Below the pieces are notes generated by a model. That model was not told the origin of the DNA and searched no databases. It worked only from the letters and a program-made list of their open reading frames with translations. Positions 1 through 7,413 of a stretch of DNA of 64,000 nucleotides are shown piece after piece. This DNA comes from Ruminococcus sp. (GTDB lineage: Bacteria; Bacillota; Clostridia; Oscillospirales; Acutalibacteraceae), in NCBI GenBank assembly GCA_022779485.1, contig JALFTC010000014.1:1-64000 (forward strand). Direction: 5' to 3'. Numbering within the stretch: the stretch's first letter is position 1; every line of letters begins with the position of its first letter. Position numbers and translations under genes: made by a program.

Positions 1-331
1 TTTCTATCGGAAAACAATCCCCCTCATAAAGAATTTCACCTTCGCCCGTATATTCAAAACAATGCAAATCAACAATTCTGTTTTTCGCATCTTCCCATAC
101 AGTATGGTTCAATGTTGTATATTCCATCTTAATTTCATAAAAGTCATTAGCTTTCAACATCTCTATAAAGCTCTGATAATCTTTCTTTTCTACAAAAATA
201 TCAATATCGTTATGGACTCTTGACGGATATCCAAGCAACGCATCTACACCCCATCCACCATCAAGAAAGACTTTAATCTCCGCATCTATCGAGAGTTGAA
301 GAATCTGCTTTACATCTGTTATATTAACCAT
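1..331 (-). CDS. LnuA-like nucleotidyltransferase, partial
   Basis: The first 110 residues of a protein that continues past the window edge. It resembles LnuA-type lincosamide nucleotidyltransferases and related antibiotic adenylyltransferases, cytosolic enzymes that attach AMP to a drug hydroxyl. Visible are the signature GGWGVDALLG (residues 25-34) and HNDIDIF (40-46), whose aspartates are the expected metal ligands, then a WEDAKNRIVDLH stretch typical of the family. The ATG follows GGAGATGATAAG, a good ribosome site. It has its own promoter (see 380-407), so it behaves as an independent cargo gene at the end of the phage block. The family call is good; the substrate cannot be told without the rest of the protein. 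Confidence 0.75.
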   Translation of the reverse strand, partial: MVNITDVKQILQLSIDAEIKVFLDGGWGVDALLGYPSRVHNDIDIFVEKKDYQSFIEMLKANDFYEIKMEYTTLNHTVWEDAKNRIVDLHCFEYTGEGEILYEGDCFPIE

Positions 332-379
332 CTTATCATCTCCGTAAATTCCGATTTATCTTCCTTTTTAATACATTTA

Positions 380-407
380 ATTATATCAAAAACAAATGGA
401 AAGTCAA
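380..407 (-). promoter_or_regulatory. promoter of the nucleotidyltransferase gene
   Basis: On the minus strand TTGACT (402-407) and TATAAT (380-385) are separated by 16 bp, close to the sigma-A consensus. The -35 box overlaps the last codons of the zinc-ribbon gene, so the drug-enzyme-like gene can be expressed while the phage operon is silent. Confidence 0.65.
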
Positions 408-604
408 TTAGTATAAACCGTTCTGTGAATTGTATCAAGAATTTTCTCCTGCTCCTTTTCATCAACACCTATGCTTTCAAGGGCCTCTCGTGTTCCGCAG
501 TCGGAGCAGATAATAGTTACATTATCAACCCTTGAAACTGCACCTCGCTCGCTGAAAAGCTTTCCGCATTTCGGGCATTTTCTTAACTGAATTTCATTTT
601 TCAT
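404..604 (-). CDS. small zinc-ribbon protein
   Basis: A 66-residue protein with two CxxC knuckles (Cys10/Cys13 and Cys33/Cys36) that should bind one zinc ion, followed by an acidic helix. The start is taken at the ATG preceded by GGAGATGTGTGAAA; an upstream in-frame ATG would extend it uselessly into the previous gene. Its start lies inside the 3' end of the gamma-glutamylcyclotransferase-like gene, so the two are translationally coupled. Similar short zinc ribbons are common in Clostridia phage late operons. Its function is not known; nucleic-acid binding is only a guess from the fold. Confidence 0.7.
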   Translation of the reverse strand: MKNEIQLRKCPKCGKLFSERGAVSRVDNVTIICSDCGTREALESIGVDEKEQEKILDTIHRTVYTN

Positions 605-1064
605 TTTCACACATCTCCATTGAATTTTTGTAGGCATTAAGTAGTATTTGCTTGTCAAAGTAAAAGGTATCGTAACCTTCAAGGCAGGTTTTCATATAGT
701 AAATACTTGGCACACCGATTGGTCTGTCCTCGTGCATAATGTAAGCGAAGGCATCTATTGTTCTTCGTTTGCCTGTGCGTATTCCCTTGTACTGAAGTTT
801 TATGTCTTTCTTGTAGTAAAACGCAGGATAACCCTCGTATCGGTCGAGTGCCTTTTCATCAGATGGAGTGACTTCCCAGATTACAACAGGAACACTGCCG
901 TTTTCGTTTTCTTCAATGGTTAGGTAAGAGCCTGTCTTACTGCCTTTGAAAAGCAGTTCCCAACCCTTGAGCTTTGCAGTTCCGAGGATTGTTGCTTTCG
1001 GACAGCGTGTCTTCATCTGCCTTACATTCAGGTTACTGCCATAGGCAATATAATATTTTTTCAA
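594..1064 (-). CDS. gamma-glutamylcyclotransferase-like (AIG2) protein
   Basis: A 156-residue member of the GGCT/AIG2 fold. Near the N-terminus it has AYGSNLN (residues 7-13), the family's substrate-binding YGS loop, and YEGYP (76-80) supplies the expected catalytic glutamate. Family members release 5-oxoproline from gamma-glutamyl amines or peptides. It sits 83 bp downstream of an amidoligase, which would make the kind of amide or isopeptide link that this fold can cleave, so a shared pathway is likely. Length and motifs are intact. Whether it acts on glutathione-like molecules, on a protein tag or on cell-wall peptides cannot be read from the sequence. Confidence 0.8.
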   Translation of the reverse strand: MKKYYIAYGSNLNVRQMKTRCPKATILGTAKLKGWELLFKGSKTGSYLTIEENENGSVPVVIWEVTPSDEKALDRYEGYPAFYYKKDIKLQYKGIRTGKRRTIDAFAYIMHEDRPIGVPSIYYMKTCLEGYDTFYFDKQILLNAYKNSMEMCENEK

Positions 1065-1146
1065 TTTAATCAGTCCTTTCCGAAGAATTGTTCTTCTACC
1101 ACCTTAAGACCGCCGAAGCGGTCGGTGGGGTATGTACCTATATTCT

Positions 1147-2094
1147 TCAAGCGGCTCTGCCGTTGCGGAAAGCTCCGTCACCTGAAAGTCTTTTAGTGAG
1201 AAGTTCCCTTGCTGTCTTGAACTCGTCACCGATAAAGCTGAGCCTTAAAAGCCAAGTTCTCATTGCGTATTTTGGGTTTTCGCTTTGCTGTGGTTTAGGA
1301 CTTGCCGTTCTCACTTCCTTTGACATTTGGCTAAGTGCCAAGCAAAGCTGAATGTAGCTTTTAAGCTGCCCTGCGTGAAGTCCGTTCTGCTTTACATTTG
1401 ATGGCTTATCAAATTGAAAAAGTCTGAATTCAACCGTTCCCTTTGTAAAGGTTGCGTGGAGGTTGAGCATATGGTATCGGCTACCGTTATAATGGTGATT
1501 TCTGCCGTAGTTTTCATCGTGGCTCTTGTACCATACATCGGCAAGCTCCGACATTGTTTTAGGCTTTCTTCTGTTGACCTGCTCTAAAAATCTTGTGTCA
1601 ACCGTTCTGCAGTAGCGTCTGATTCTGTCACCGTCAAGGTTTAAAGCCTCGGATAAAAGGCTTTCGTGGCTTGCCATAATGTTTGCAAGGTTTCTCAAGG
1701 TTTGTGCTGTGTGGCCGTTTGCACCGATGTGAATGTGAACTCCGCAGCCCCTTGTTGAATCACTCTTTGCTCCGGCTTTTCTCAGCCTTCTTATAAGCTC
1801 CTGTAAGGTTTCAATGTCGTTGTAGTTAAGGATTGGTGTAACCATTTCGCACTTCTCGCTGTCAGGTCCTGCAATGCTCACATCCTTTTGGAATTTCCAC
1901 TCTCTGCCTTGCTCGTCATACGCTGACCAAGTGCAGTATCCGTTTCTGTCGGCTGTGTTCTCAAATCTGCCTGTGCCGAAGAAGTCGGCTACAATTTTTG
2001 CCGCTTTATTCCTTGTGATGTTGTTCATCTCAACCTCAACGCCGATTGTCTGCTTTTTCATTTCCTCGATTTGTCTTAATGTCTTTGCGTTCAT
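1147..2094 (-). CDS. amidoligase family protein (Amidoligase_2)
   Basis: A 315-residue protein of the glutamine-synthetase-like amidoligase family, ATP-dependent enzymes that join a carboxylate to an amine. GVEVEM (residues 18-23) is the first metal-binding strand, CEMVTPIL (about 82-89) the second and GCGVHIHIG (116-124) the histidine-rich core strand; a C-terminal EFRLFQF strand completes the fold. The start has CGGAGGAT just upstream. It lies in the phage late operon between DUF4314 and the GGCT-like gene, a pairing already noted for this family in phages and predicted to modify peptides or proteins. The physiological substrate is unknown. Confidence 0.85.
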   Translation of the reverse strand: MNAKTLRQIEEMKKQTIGVEVEMNNITRNKAAKIVADFFGTGRFENTADRNGYCTWSAYDEQGREWKFQKDVSIAGPDSEKCEMVTPILNYNDIETLQELIRRLRKAGAKSDSTRGCGVHIHIGANGHTAQTLRNLANIMASHESLLSEALNLDGDRIRRYCRTVDTRFLEQVNRRKPKTMSELADVWYKSHDENYGRNHHYNGSRYHMLNLHATFTKGTVEFRLFQFDKPSNVKQNGLHAGQLKSYIQLCLALSQMSKEVRTASPKPQQSENPKYAMRTWLLRLSFIGDEFKTARELLTKRLSGDGAFRNGRAA

Positions 2095-2225
2095 TTTTAT
2101 CCTCCGTTGTTCGGCTTTTCTTTGCCTTTCGTTGTGTGTATATTACCGTCATAACGGAGTAATAGCAATACGATTACTGCACAAACATATACACTATATA
2201 TTGTGTATATCTGTGCTGCGTATAT

Positions 2226-2444
2226 CTATATCTTGATTACAATATCCTCACAATGTATTACATTTAGACCACAGCCGTTGTCCCAATCAACCAGCAAACT
2301 TGCCGTATCATCAACACCTCTTACAGTGCCTTTCGTACCAACAGGCGGAGCTTGCACATCGTCCATTTTTACAAGCTCAACTCTTGTGCCGATGGGGTAT
2401 TCCGCCCGTACTTTTTTAACAATATCTTTGCTTGGAAACTTCAT
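2226..2444 (-). CDS. DUF4314 protein
   Basis: A 72-residue protein matching DUF4314: a small beta-barrel-like domain with PIGTRVELVKMDD (about 17-29), PPVGTKGTVRGVDD and VDWDNGCGLNVI. The pattern resembles the KOW/SH3-like barrels that regulate access to proteins or nucleic acids, but no function is established. The start codon follows GAGGAGGAAAATCAG. It sits between the methyltransferase and the amidoligase, the usual place in related Clostridia prophages. The 109 bp to the methyltransferase and 131 bp to the amidoligase hold no recognisable gene. Confidence 0.8.
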   Translation of the reverse strand: MKFPSKDIVKKVRAEYPIGTRVELVKMDDVQAPPVGTKGTVRGVDDTASLLVDWDNGCGLNVIHCEDIVIKI

Positions 2445-2553
2445 CTGATTTTCCTCCTCAATGTTAGTACTACATATATCACTCTGAACGGCTGAAATTG
2501 CAAGGGGAATTTAGATTTTTTATGAAAAGAATTTAATACATATGGTTAATGCC

Positions 2554-3801
2554 TTACTGCTCATCAGCACTAACCTCCAACTCATCAAACCTAATAGTCT
2601 GACCATCACGCACCACATACACATTTTCAGTTGTGCCGACCTGTTCGATATATCTTTTCACGATTACATCGCAGTACTTTTCATCAAGCTCTGTTGTGCA
2701 GCAAATTCTGTTTGTTTGCTCACAGGCGATGAGTGTTGAGCCACTTCCGCCAAAGGGGTCAAGGACGATGCAGTTCGCAACGCTTGAATTCTTGATGGGA
2801 TATGCAATCAGAGGAACAGGCTTCATTGTGGGGTGGTCACCGTTTTTCTTTGGTTTATCAAACTCCCAGATTGTTGTCTGCTTTCGGTCGGAGTACCATT
2901 TGTGTTTGCCGTTCTTCTTCCAGCCGAACAGAACAGGCTCGTGCTGCCACTGATACGGACTTCTGCCAAGGACAAGGCTCTGCTTTTTCCAAATGCAAGT
3001 GCCTGAAAGATAAAAGCCTGCGTCTGCAAATGCTTTTCTGAAATTTAGTCCCTCTGTATCTGCGTGAAAAACATAGATGCTTGCATCATCTGCCATAGCC
3101 TTTTCTGTGTTCTGAAAGGCATCCAGCAAAAACTGATAGAACTTATCATTTTCAAGGTTATCGTTCTTGATTTTTCCGGCACTGCCTTCGTAGTTGACAT
3201 TGTACGGCGGGTCTGTCACAACAAGGTTTGCTTTCTTGCCGTCCATAAGGCGGGTGTATGTATCTTCCTTTGTACTGTCACCGCAGATAAGTCTGTGATT
3301 GCCGAGTAACCATAGGTCACCGCTTTTTGTAACAGGTGGTTTTTCAAGCTCGCTCTCAACATCAAAATCATCATCTTTGACATCATCGTTGTCATCGGCG
3401 AAAAGCTCTGCGATTTCAGTTTCGTCAAAGCCTGTGAGAGATACATCAAAGTCAGCACCCTGTAAAGACTCAATTTCAACTCTCAAAAGCTCCTCGTCCC
3501 AGCCTGCATCCATAGCCATACGGTTATCGGCTAAGATGTAGGCTTTCTTCTGTGCATCATTCAGGTAATCAACAAACACACAGGGTACTTCTGAAATGTT
3601 TTCTGCCTTTGCAGCTAAAATTCTGCCGTGTCCGGCTATGACATTGTAAGCTCTGTCGATGATAACAGGATTGATAAAGCCAAACTCACGAAGTGATGAG
3701 CGTAGTTTCTTTATCTGCTCGTCACTGTGGGTTCTTGCATTGTTGATATATGGTATCAGCTTTTCAACGGGAATAAGCTGCATTTCTGTTGTTGTGTTCA
3801 T
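2554..3801 (-). CDS. ParB-domain DNA methyltransferase
   Basis: A 415-residue fusion. Residues about 8-100 form a ParB/Srx-like N domain (NARTHSDEQI, then AGHGRILAA at about 56-64). Residues 160-400 form a beta-class N4/N6 amino-methyltransferase with DPPY (197-200, catalytic motif IV) preceding the SAM-binding DPFGGSGS (348-355). It probably methylates phage DNA, protecting it from host restriction or marking it for packaging. The ATG six bases after AGGAGGT is preferred over an ATG two codons upstream that touches the ribosome site. It overlaps the preceding small gene, so the two are coupled. Target sequence unknown. Confidence 0.9.
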   Translation of the reverse strand: MNTTTEMQLIPVEKLIPYINNARTHSDEQIKKLRSSLREFGFINPVIIDRAYNVIAGHGRILAAKAENISEVPCVFVDYLNDAQKKAYILADNRMAMDAGWDEELLRVEIESLQGADFDVSLTGFDETEIAELFADDNDDVKDDDFDVESELEKPPVTKSGDLWLLGNHRLICGDSTKEDTYTRLMDGKKANLVVTDPPYNVNYEGSAGKIKNDNLENDKFYQFLLDAFQNTEKAMADDASIYVFHADTEGLNFRKAFADAGFYLSGTCIWKKQSLVLGRSPYQWQHEPVLFGWKKNGKHKWYSDRKQTTIWEFDKPKKNGDHPTMKPVPLIAYPIKNSSVANCIVLDPFGGSGSTLIACEQTNRICCTTELDEKYCDVIVKRYIEQVGTTENVYVVRDGQTIRFDELEVSADEQ

Positions 3802-3955
3802 ACGCATACCTCCTCAAAAGTGAATTCAGACCTTTCTCCGCACCGTCAACATCTCCCGAAAGAGCCTGACCTTTGATTGTGCGGTACTGTTGCTTTGTAA
3901 GATAAGGTCTGCTGTTTTTAAGTTTTCTCATAAATCTGTTTAATCTTAAATTCAT
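3764..3955 (-). CDS. small basic phage protein
   Basis: A 63-residue basic protein (RLNRFMRKLKNSRPYLTKQQ in the first half, then GDVDGAEKGLNSLLRR). The start is the ATG following GAGGAAACTAAT; an upstream ATG lies inside the terminase gene and has no ribosome site. It overlaps the methyltransferase start by 38 bases, which points to coupled translation. The N-terminal half looks helical and DNA-friendly. I recognise it only as a small open frame recurrently found between terminase small subunit and methyltransferase in this prophage type; the function is unknown. Confidence 0.6.
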   Translation of the reverse strand: MNLRLNRFMRKLKNSRPYLTKQQYRTIKGQALSGDVDGAEKGLNSLLRRYAYEHNNRNAAYSR

Positions 3956-3956
3956 A

Positions 3957-4535
3957 TTAGTTTCCTCTCTTTCTTCTGAGCAACAACTCCATTGTGTCGT
4001 TGGGATTGTCCTCAAAAGGAACTGTGCAGTTTTCCTTCACGATGTCATAAATCTCATACCAGATAAGATTTGCACTCTTTTGATACTGCTGCGACATCTG
4101 CACAAACGGAGAAGTAATAACACCGCCTGTGGTAGGGTGCTTGCCGAGCAATCCGTAGGTGCTTGTGGCTTCCTCGCACTGAATGTATCTTGCAAATGCC
4201 TGAGCATATGCTTCAATCAATCTCGGATTTACCAAACGCTCGCAGCCACGTTCCTTAAGCCACAGCCAGGTTTCTTTGTATATTTCATCAGCACCGAGCG
4301 GAACTCCGTTTTTCTGCCTTGCTGACAGGTAGTCGCTGGGCTTTGGCATATCTGCTCCCTCGATAACTGCTCCCTCGGGCAAATCCACAGCGTCAAGCTC
4401 TGTGGGAGTGAGTACGGGCAGATTGTTTTCCATCACCCGTACCGCCTGACCTTTTTGTATTTTCTCCGCAGCAGACATAGGCTTGTCGCCTGCACGAACT
4501 CGTCTGCCGCCACGGTTTGTACCGTCTTTCGCCAT
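3957..4535 (-). CDS. P27-type phage terminase small subunit
   Basis: A 192-residue protein with the layout of P27-family terminase small subunits: a basic N-terminus, a central PKPSDYLSARQKNGVPLGADE segment, then helical WLWLKERGCERLVNP and SPFVQMSQQYQKSANLIWYEI, which is diagnostic of the family. Small subunits recognise the packaging site and load the large terminase motor. It follows the HNH gene, as in cos-type phages where HNH nuclease and terminase cooperate. The large subunit is not next to it; methyltransferase, DUF4314 and amidoligase genes come first, and any large subunit must lie left of the window. Confidence 0.8.
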   Translation of the reverse strand: MAKDGTNRGGRRVRAGDKPMSAAEKIQKGQAVRVMENNLPVLTPTELDAVDLPEGAVIEGADMPKPSDYLSARQKNGVPLGADEIYKETWLWLKERGCERLVNPRLIEAYAQAFARYIQCEEATSTYGLLGKHPTTGGVITSPFVQMSQQYQKSANLIWYEIYDIVKENCTVPFEDNPNDTMELLLRRKRGN

Positions 4536-4656
4536 ATTAAAATCACCCCCGTTTTCTGTTAGGGTTTAATACCTTGTTTGAACCGCAATTTTTTTGTGTG
4601 AACCCCCGGGCCGTTGTCCAAAATTATAGGTGTAGAGATTTTTACCCCCCTACCGG

Positions 4657-5016
4657 TCACCGTCTTATTTGTCTGTCACCAAGTTCAATATGAATTTTAT
4701 TGTGACAGCTTTTGCACAGTGACATCAGATTGCTTTCATCATTCGTTCCGCCTTGTGATACAGGAATAATATGATGCACTTCATCAACGGGTGTCATTCG
4801 TCCTTGCTCAAGGCAACGCTCACACAACGGGTGTGCAGACACGTAACGCTGACGAACCCTTCGCCACGCTCTGCCGTACCTGATGTTCACATCAGCTCTG
4901 CGTTCGTATTTGTTGTAGCGTTTGTTATGTTCTTTCTCGTGCTGTTCACAATACTGCTTGTCAGTAAGGTTAGGACAGCCTGGGAAGGCACAGGGTCTTT
5001 TCGGTTTTCTTGGCAA
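4657..5016 (-). CDS. HNH endonuclease
   Basis: A 119-residue HNH nuclease. Two N-terminal cysteine pairs and CERCLEQG form the zinc-binding part; the core is VHHIIPVSQGGTNDESNL, then LCKSCHNKIH, giving the H-N-H triad (paired His, the Asn of ESNL, final His). Phage HNH proteins beside terminase are needed for cos cleavage and packaging in several phages. The start is a TTG eight bases after AGGAGG; there is no ATG in a suitable place. It is the first gene after the late-type promoter at 5095-5147, fitting a role in packaging. Confidence 0.9.
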   Translation of the reverse strand: MPRKPKRPCAFPGCPNLTDKQYCEQHEKEHNKRYNKYERRADVNIRYGRAWRRVRQRYVSAHPLCERCLEQGRMTPVDEVHHIIPVSQGGTNDESNLMSLCKSCHNKIHIELGDRQIRR

Positions 5017-5041
5017 GCGTCACACCTCCTCGGGGCATAAG

Positions 5042-5075
5042 AAAAGCCCTGCGGCAGTAACACCACAAGGCTTTG
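5042..5075 (-). terminator. intrinsic terminator before the late genes
   Basis: Read leftward, AAAGCC..GGCTTTT arms enclose a 17-base loop region and are followed by TTCTT. It lies between the late-type promoter and the HNH start, so it may cap early read-through or act as a site for processive antitermination. The stem is moderate. Confidence 0.45.
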
Positions 5076-5094
5076 TCTTTTATTCGGTTTTCCT

Positions 5095-5147
5095 ATTATA
5101 ATAATAGCATATTATGGGTGTGTCTTTCTATGTCTTTTTGTGTCCAC
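5095..5147 (-). promoter_or_regulatory. candidate phage late promoter with phased repeats
   Basis: On the minus strand there is a clean TATAAT (5095-5100) but no -35 box. In its place plus-strand TGTC motifs begin at 5121, 5131 and 5141, exactly one helical turn apart, the first two as TGTCTTT. They lie immediately behind the stop codon of the DUF1492 regulator gene and ahead of HNH and terminase. A weak -10-only promoter with phased activator sites next to an ArpU/DUF1492-type gene is what a late promoter switched on by that protein should look like. Confidence 0.5.
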
Positions 5148-5150
5148 TTT

Positions 5151-5570
5151 TCAGAAAACACAAATATCTGGGACATCGATTTCGCACAAGGCTCTGTTGT
5201 GGAGCTTATGGACATAGCGGTACTCGTATCCCATAGCTGCCGCAATCTGCTCCCAGCTCTCAAGGCAGAGATAACGCTTCTCAAGAATCATCTGATATTC
5301 GGTGTTAGATACACCGTTGATAACGCCAGTAATTTCACGCTTCAAATCAACAAGCCTGTCGATGTCGCGGTTTATCTCGTTTTCAAGGTCGATGATTTTA
5401 CAAATGGTTTCCTCCAGCGAGGAATGGTTCGGTGTCGCACTTTTCGGCATATCCGAAAGTGTCGAGGTGCATTTGGTCGCTAAAGCGTTGAGCACCGAAA
5501 CCTGCTGAATTTTGGAATTAATCCTTCCGTCAAGATACCTTGCCTGTGACAGATACTCTTTTGCCGTCAT
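5151..5570 (-). CDS. DUF1492 / ArpU-like late regulator
   Basis: A 139-residue protein matching DUF1492. The N-terminal half is a helical hairpin (YLSQARYLDGRINSKIQQ, then LENEINRDIDRLVDLKREI) and the C-terminal part is a sigma region 4-like helix-turn-helix (ISNTEYQMILEKRYL-type segment, then SWEQIAAAMGYEYRYVHKL). Related proteins activate phage late transcription. The start is the ATG behind AAGGAGGATTATCTCT; an upstream ATG would overlap the previous gene by 80 bases. Its position one gene-length before the packaging genes and right beside a promoter lacking a -35 box supports the late-activator role. Confidence 0.8.
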   Translation of the reverse strand: MTAKEYLSQARYLDGRINSKIQQVSVLNALATKCTSTLSDMPKSATPNHSSLEETICKIIDLENEINRDIDRLVDLKREITGVINGVSNTEYQMILEKRYLCLESWEQIAAAMGYEYRYVHKLHNRALCEIDVPDICVF

Positions 5571-5790
5571 AGAGATAATCCTCCTTAAGTCCGTTAATAA
5601 TGAATTCCGCATCCGCGTCTGTCAGCTCCTTAAACCATTTAGAGCGAAAGAACTGTTCAACCTCTCTTTTGCGGTATGAAGCAGACGAGTCGTGCGGATA
5701 CCGTCTTAATGCTTTGAGTGAAAGTTTGTATTCTTTTACTGCCTGCAAAATGATAGCGTTTGCAAGCTCCTCATAAGGGTTGTGTTTCAT
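5530..5790 (-). CDS. small conserved phage protein
   Basis: An 86-residue protein, MKHNPYEELANAIILQAVK at the start, then a basic RRYPHDSSASYRKREVEQFF segment and FRSKWFKELTDADAEFIING. Its ATG overlaps the stop of the SNF2 helicase gene (ATGA arrangement) and its 3' end overlaps the DUF1492 start, so three genes are translationally chained. Proteins of this kind occur beside DUF1492 regulators in Clostridia prophages, but I know of no function. No membrane segment or metal motif is visible. Confidence 0.65.
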   Translation of the reverse strand: MKHNPYEELANAIILQAVKEYKLSLKALRRYPHDSSASYRKREVEQFFRSKWFKELTDADAEFIINGLKEDYLYDGKRVSVTGKVS

Positions 5791-7139
5791 GCTGCCTCCA
5801 AATTCACCCTGACCGCGTCAATCAGCGCGGATTGAGTTTTATCTTTTCTGTTAAGAGCAGCCATAATCTGCTCGTCCACGGTTTTTTCTGCAATGATGTG
5901 GTGGATTATTACGGCTTCAGATTTTTGCCCTTGCCGCCAGAGCCGCGCATTGGTTTGCTGGTAGAGCTCCAAGCTCCAAGTGATGCCGTACCAAATCAGC
6001 GTGGAACCGCCAGCCTGCAAATTCAATCCGTGACCGGCAGAAGCAGGGTGAATAACAGCTACCGGAATTTGGCCATTGTTCCAATCGACTATGTCTTTGG
6101 AGCTTTTTATCTCGCGTACATCAAAACGCTTTTTGATTCTCTCAAAGTCGTGCTTGAACCAATAGGCTACAAGAACCGGCTTGCCGTTCGCGGCTTCTAT
6201 CAAATCCTCCAGCGCATCGAGCTTTCTGTCGTGTATGCTGATGACCTTTTTATCATCAGAGTAAATCGCGCCATTCGCAAGCTGGGAGAGCTTGTTCGAT
6301 AATACAGCGGCGTTGGAAGCATCAACCTCGTCCGCGCCAATCGAAACAACCATCTCCTTCTTGAGCGTGTTGTAGACCTTGCGCTCTTTTTTGTCGAGCT
6401 TAACCTTCACCTCGTTGTATATGCAGTCAGGCATATCGAGGTAATCCTCCGCTTTCATCGAAATAGTGATGTCATCGATTTGCTTGTAGATGGCTTCCTC
6501 TGCACCGGGGAGGGGTTTATAGGAGAACACCACCATTCCGTTACGCTTGTCCGGAATAAAGTAATTCTGACGGTAGTGGGTGATGTATCTTCCGAGCCGT
6601 TTGCCGAGGTCGAGTATTCTGAACTCTGCCCATAAATCCATAAGCCCGTTTGTTGATGGCGTTCCGGTTAATCCTACAATCCTCTTTATGCGAGGTCTGG
6701 CTTTGAGCAGGCTTTTGAAGCGTTTAGCTCTGTGGCTTTTGAAGGAGGACAGCTCATCAATTACCACCATATCGAAATCGAAAGGTAAACCGCTGTCCTC
6801 AATGAGCCAGCATAGATTTTCGCGGTTAATGATATACACGCTTGCATTTTGCAGGAGAGCAGCTCTGCGTTCAGCTTCCGTTCCAACAGCAACCGCGTAG
6901 GTTAAGCCCTTCAGGTGATTCCACTTTTCAATCTCGGCAGGCCAAGTGTCTCTGGCTACCCTCAAAGGCGCAATCACGAGAACCTTACTTACAAGGAAGC
7001 TGTCACGGCACATTTCGTTTATAGCGGTTAATGTGACGACCGTTTTGCCGAGTCCCATATCGAGGAACACAGCGGAAACCGGATTTTTTATCATAAACTC
7101 TGTGGCGTATGTTTGGTAATTATGAGGATTGTATTTCAT
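5787..7139 (-). CDS. SNF2-family DEAD-like helicase
   Basis: A 450-residue superfamily 2 ATPase. GLGKT (residues 29-33) in DMGLGKTVVTL is Walker A, VVIDELSSFK holds the DE(L)S Walker B, VGLTGTPSTNG is motif III, and the C-terminal RecA lobe ends in HPASAGHGLNLQ and NARLWRQGQK, the SNF2 motifs V and VI. It is shorter than host SWI2/SNF2 proteins and lacks extra domains, as usual in phage replication modules, where it is thought to remodel protein-DNA complexes at forks. The start is the ATG after GGAGGGACAATCG; an upstream ATG extends into the VRR-NUC gene. Linked to vapE, polymerase and VRR-NUC. Confidence 0.9.
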   Translation of the reverse strand: MKYNPHNYQTYATEFMIKNPVSAVFLDMGLGKTVVTLTAINEMCRDSFLVSKVLVIAPLRVARDTWPAEIEKWNHLKGLTYAVAVGTEAERRAALLQNASVYIINRENLCWLIEDSGLPFDFDMVVIDELSSFKSHRAKRFKSLLKARPRIKRIVGLTGTPSTNGLMDLWAEFRILDLGKRLGRYITHYRQNYFIPDKRNGMVVFSYKPLPGAEEAIYKQIDDITISMKAEDYLDMPDCIYNEVKVKLDKKERKVYNTLKKEMVVSIGADEVDASNAAVLSNKLSQLANGAIYSDDKKVISIHDRKLDALEDLIEAANGKPVLVAYWFKHDFERIKKRFDVREIKSSKDIVDWNNGQIPVAVIHPASAGHGLNLQAGGSTLIWYGITWSLELYQQTNARLWRQGQKSEAVIIHHIIAEKTVDEQIMAALNRKDKTQSALIDAVRVNLEAA

Positions 7140-7401
7140 CGATTGTCCCTCCAATCTGTGCTGTGCCATCCAAGCAGTAAACCAAAAAGCCAAGTGCCTC
7201 TAACTGCTTTTTTCGCCTTACCTGCAGGGGACGCAGTTTTTTGCCCGGAGCCTTCAACTCCACAAATGCAATCTTGCCTCCAGGCAGAAGGGCGATGCGG
7301 TCAGGCACTCCATCGAAATTTGGACTGACAAACTTGAGTGCCAGACCGCCTTTTTCCTTTACTGCGTCCGCAAACTTCTTCTCAATTTTTGATTCTCTCA
7401 T
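7120..7401 (-). CDS. VRR-NUC domain nuclease
   Basis: A 93-residue single-domain VRR-NUC protein of the PD-(D/E)xK nuclease superfamily. The active site is readable: Glu7 in the first helix, Asp34 in GVPDRI, Glu48 and Lys50 in VELKAPG, and Gln60 in RPLQ. Stand-alone phage VRR-NUC enzymes are structure-specific DNA nucleases, likely resolving branched replication or recombination intermediates. The 3' end overlaps the helicase gene by 20 bases. The start chosen is the ATG downstream of GACCTCC on the complementary strand (GGAGGTC). All catalytic positions are present, so it should be active. Confidence 0.9.
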   Translation of the reverse strand: MRESKIEKKFADAVKEKGGLALKFVSPNFDGVPDRIALLPGGKIAFVELKAPGKKLRPLQVRRKKQLEALGFLVYCLDGTAQIGGTIDEIQSS

Positions 7402-7413
7402 ACTGACCTCCTG

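Noticed and set aside
594..5016. Claim that the prophage is defective for lack of a large terminase
   Set aside because: The late operon runs out of the window at position 1, so packaging and structural genes may simply lie to the left.
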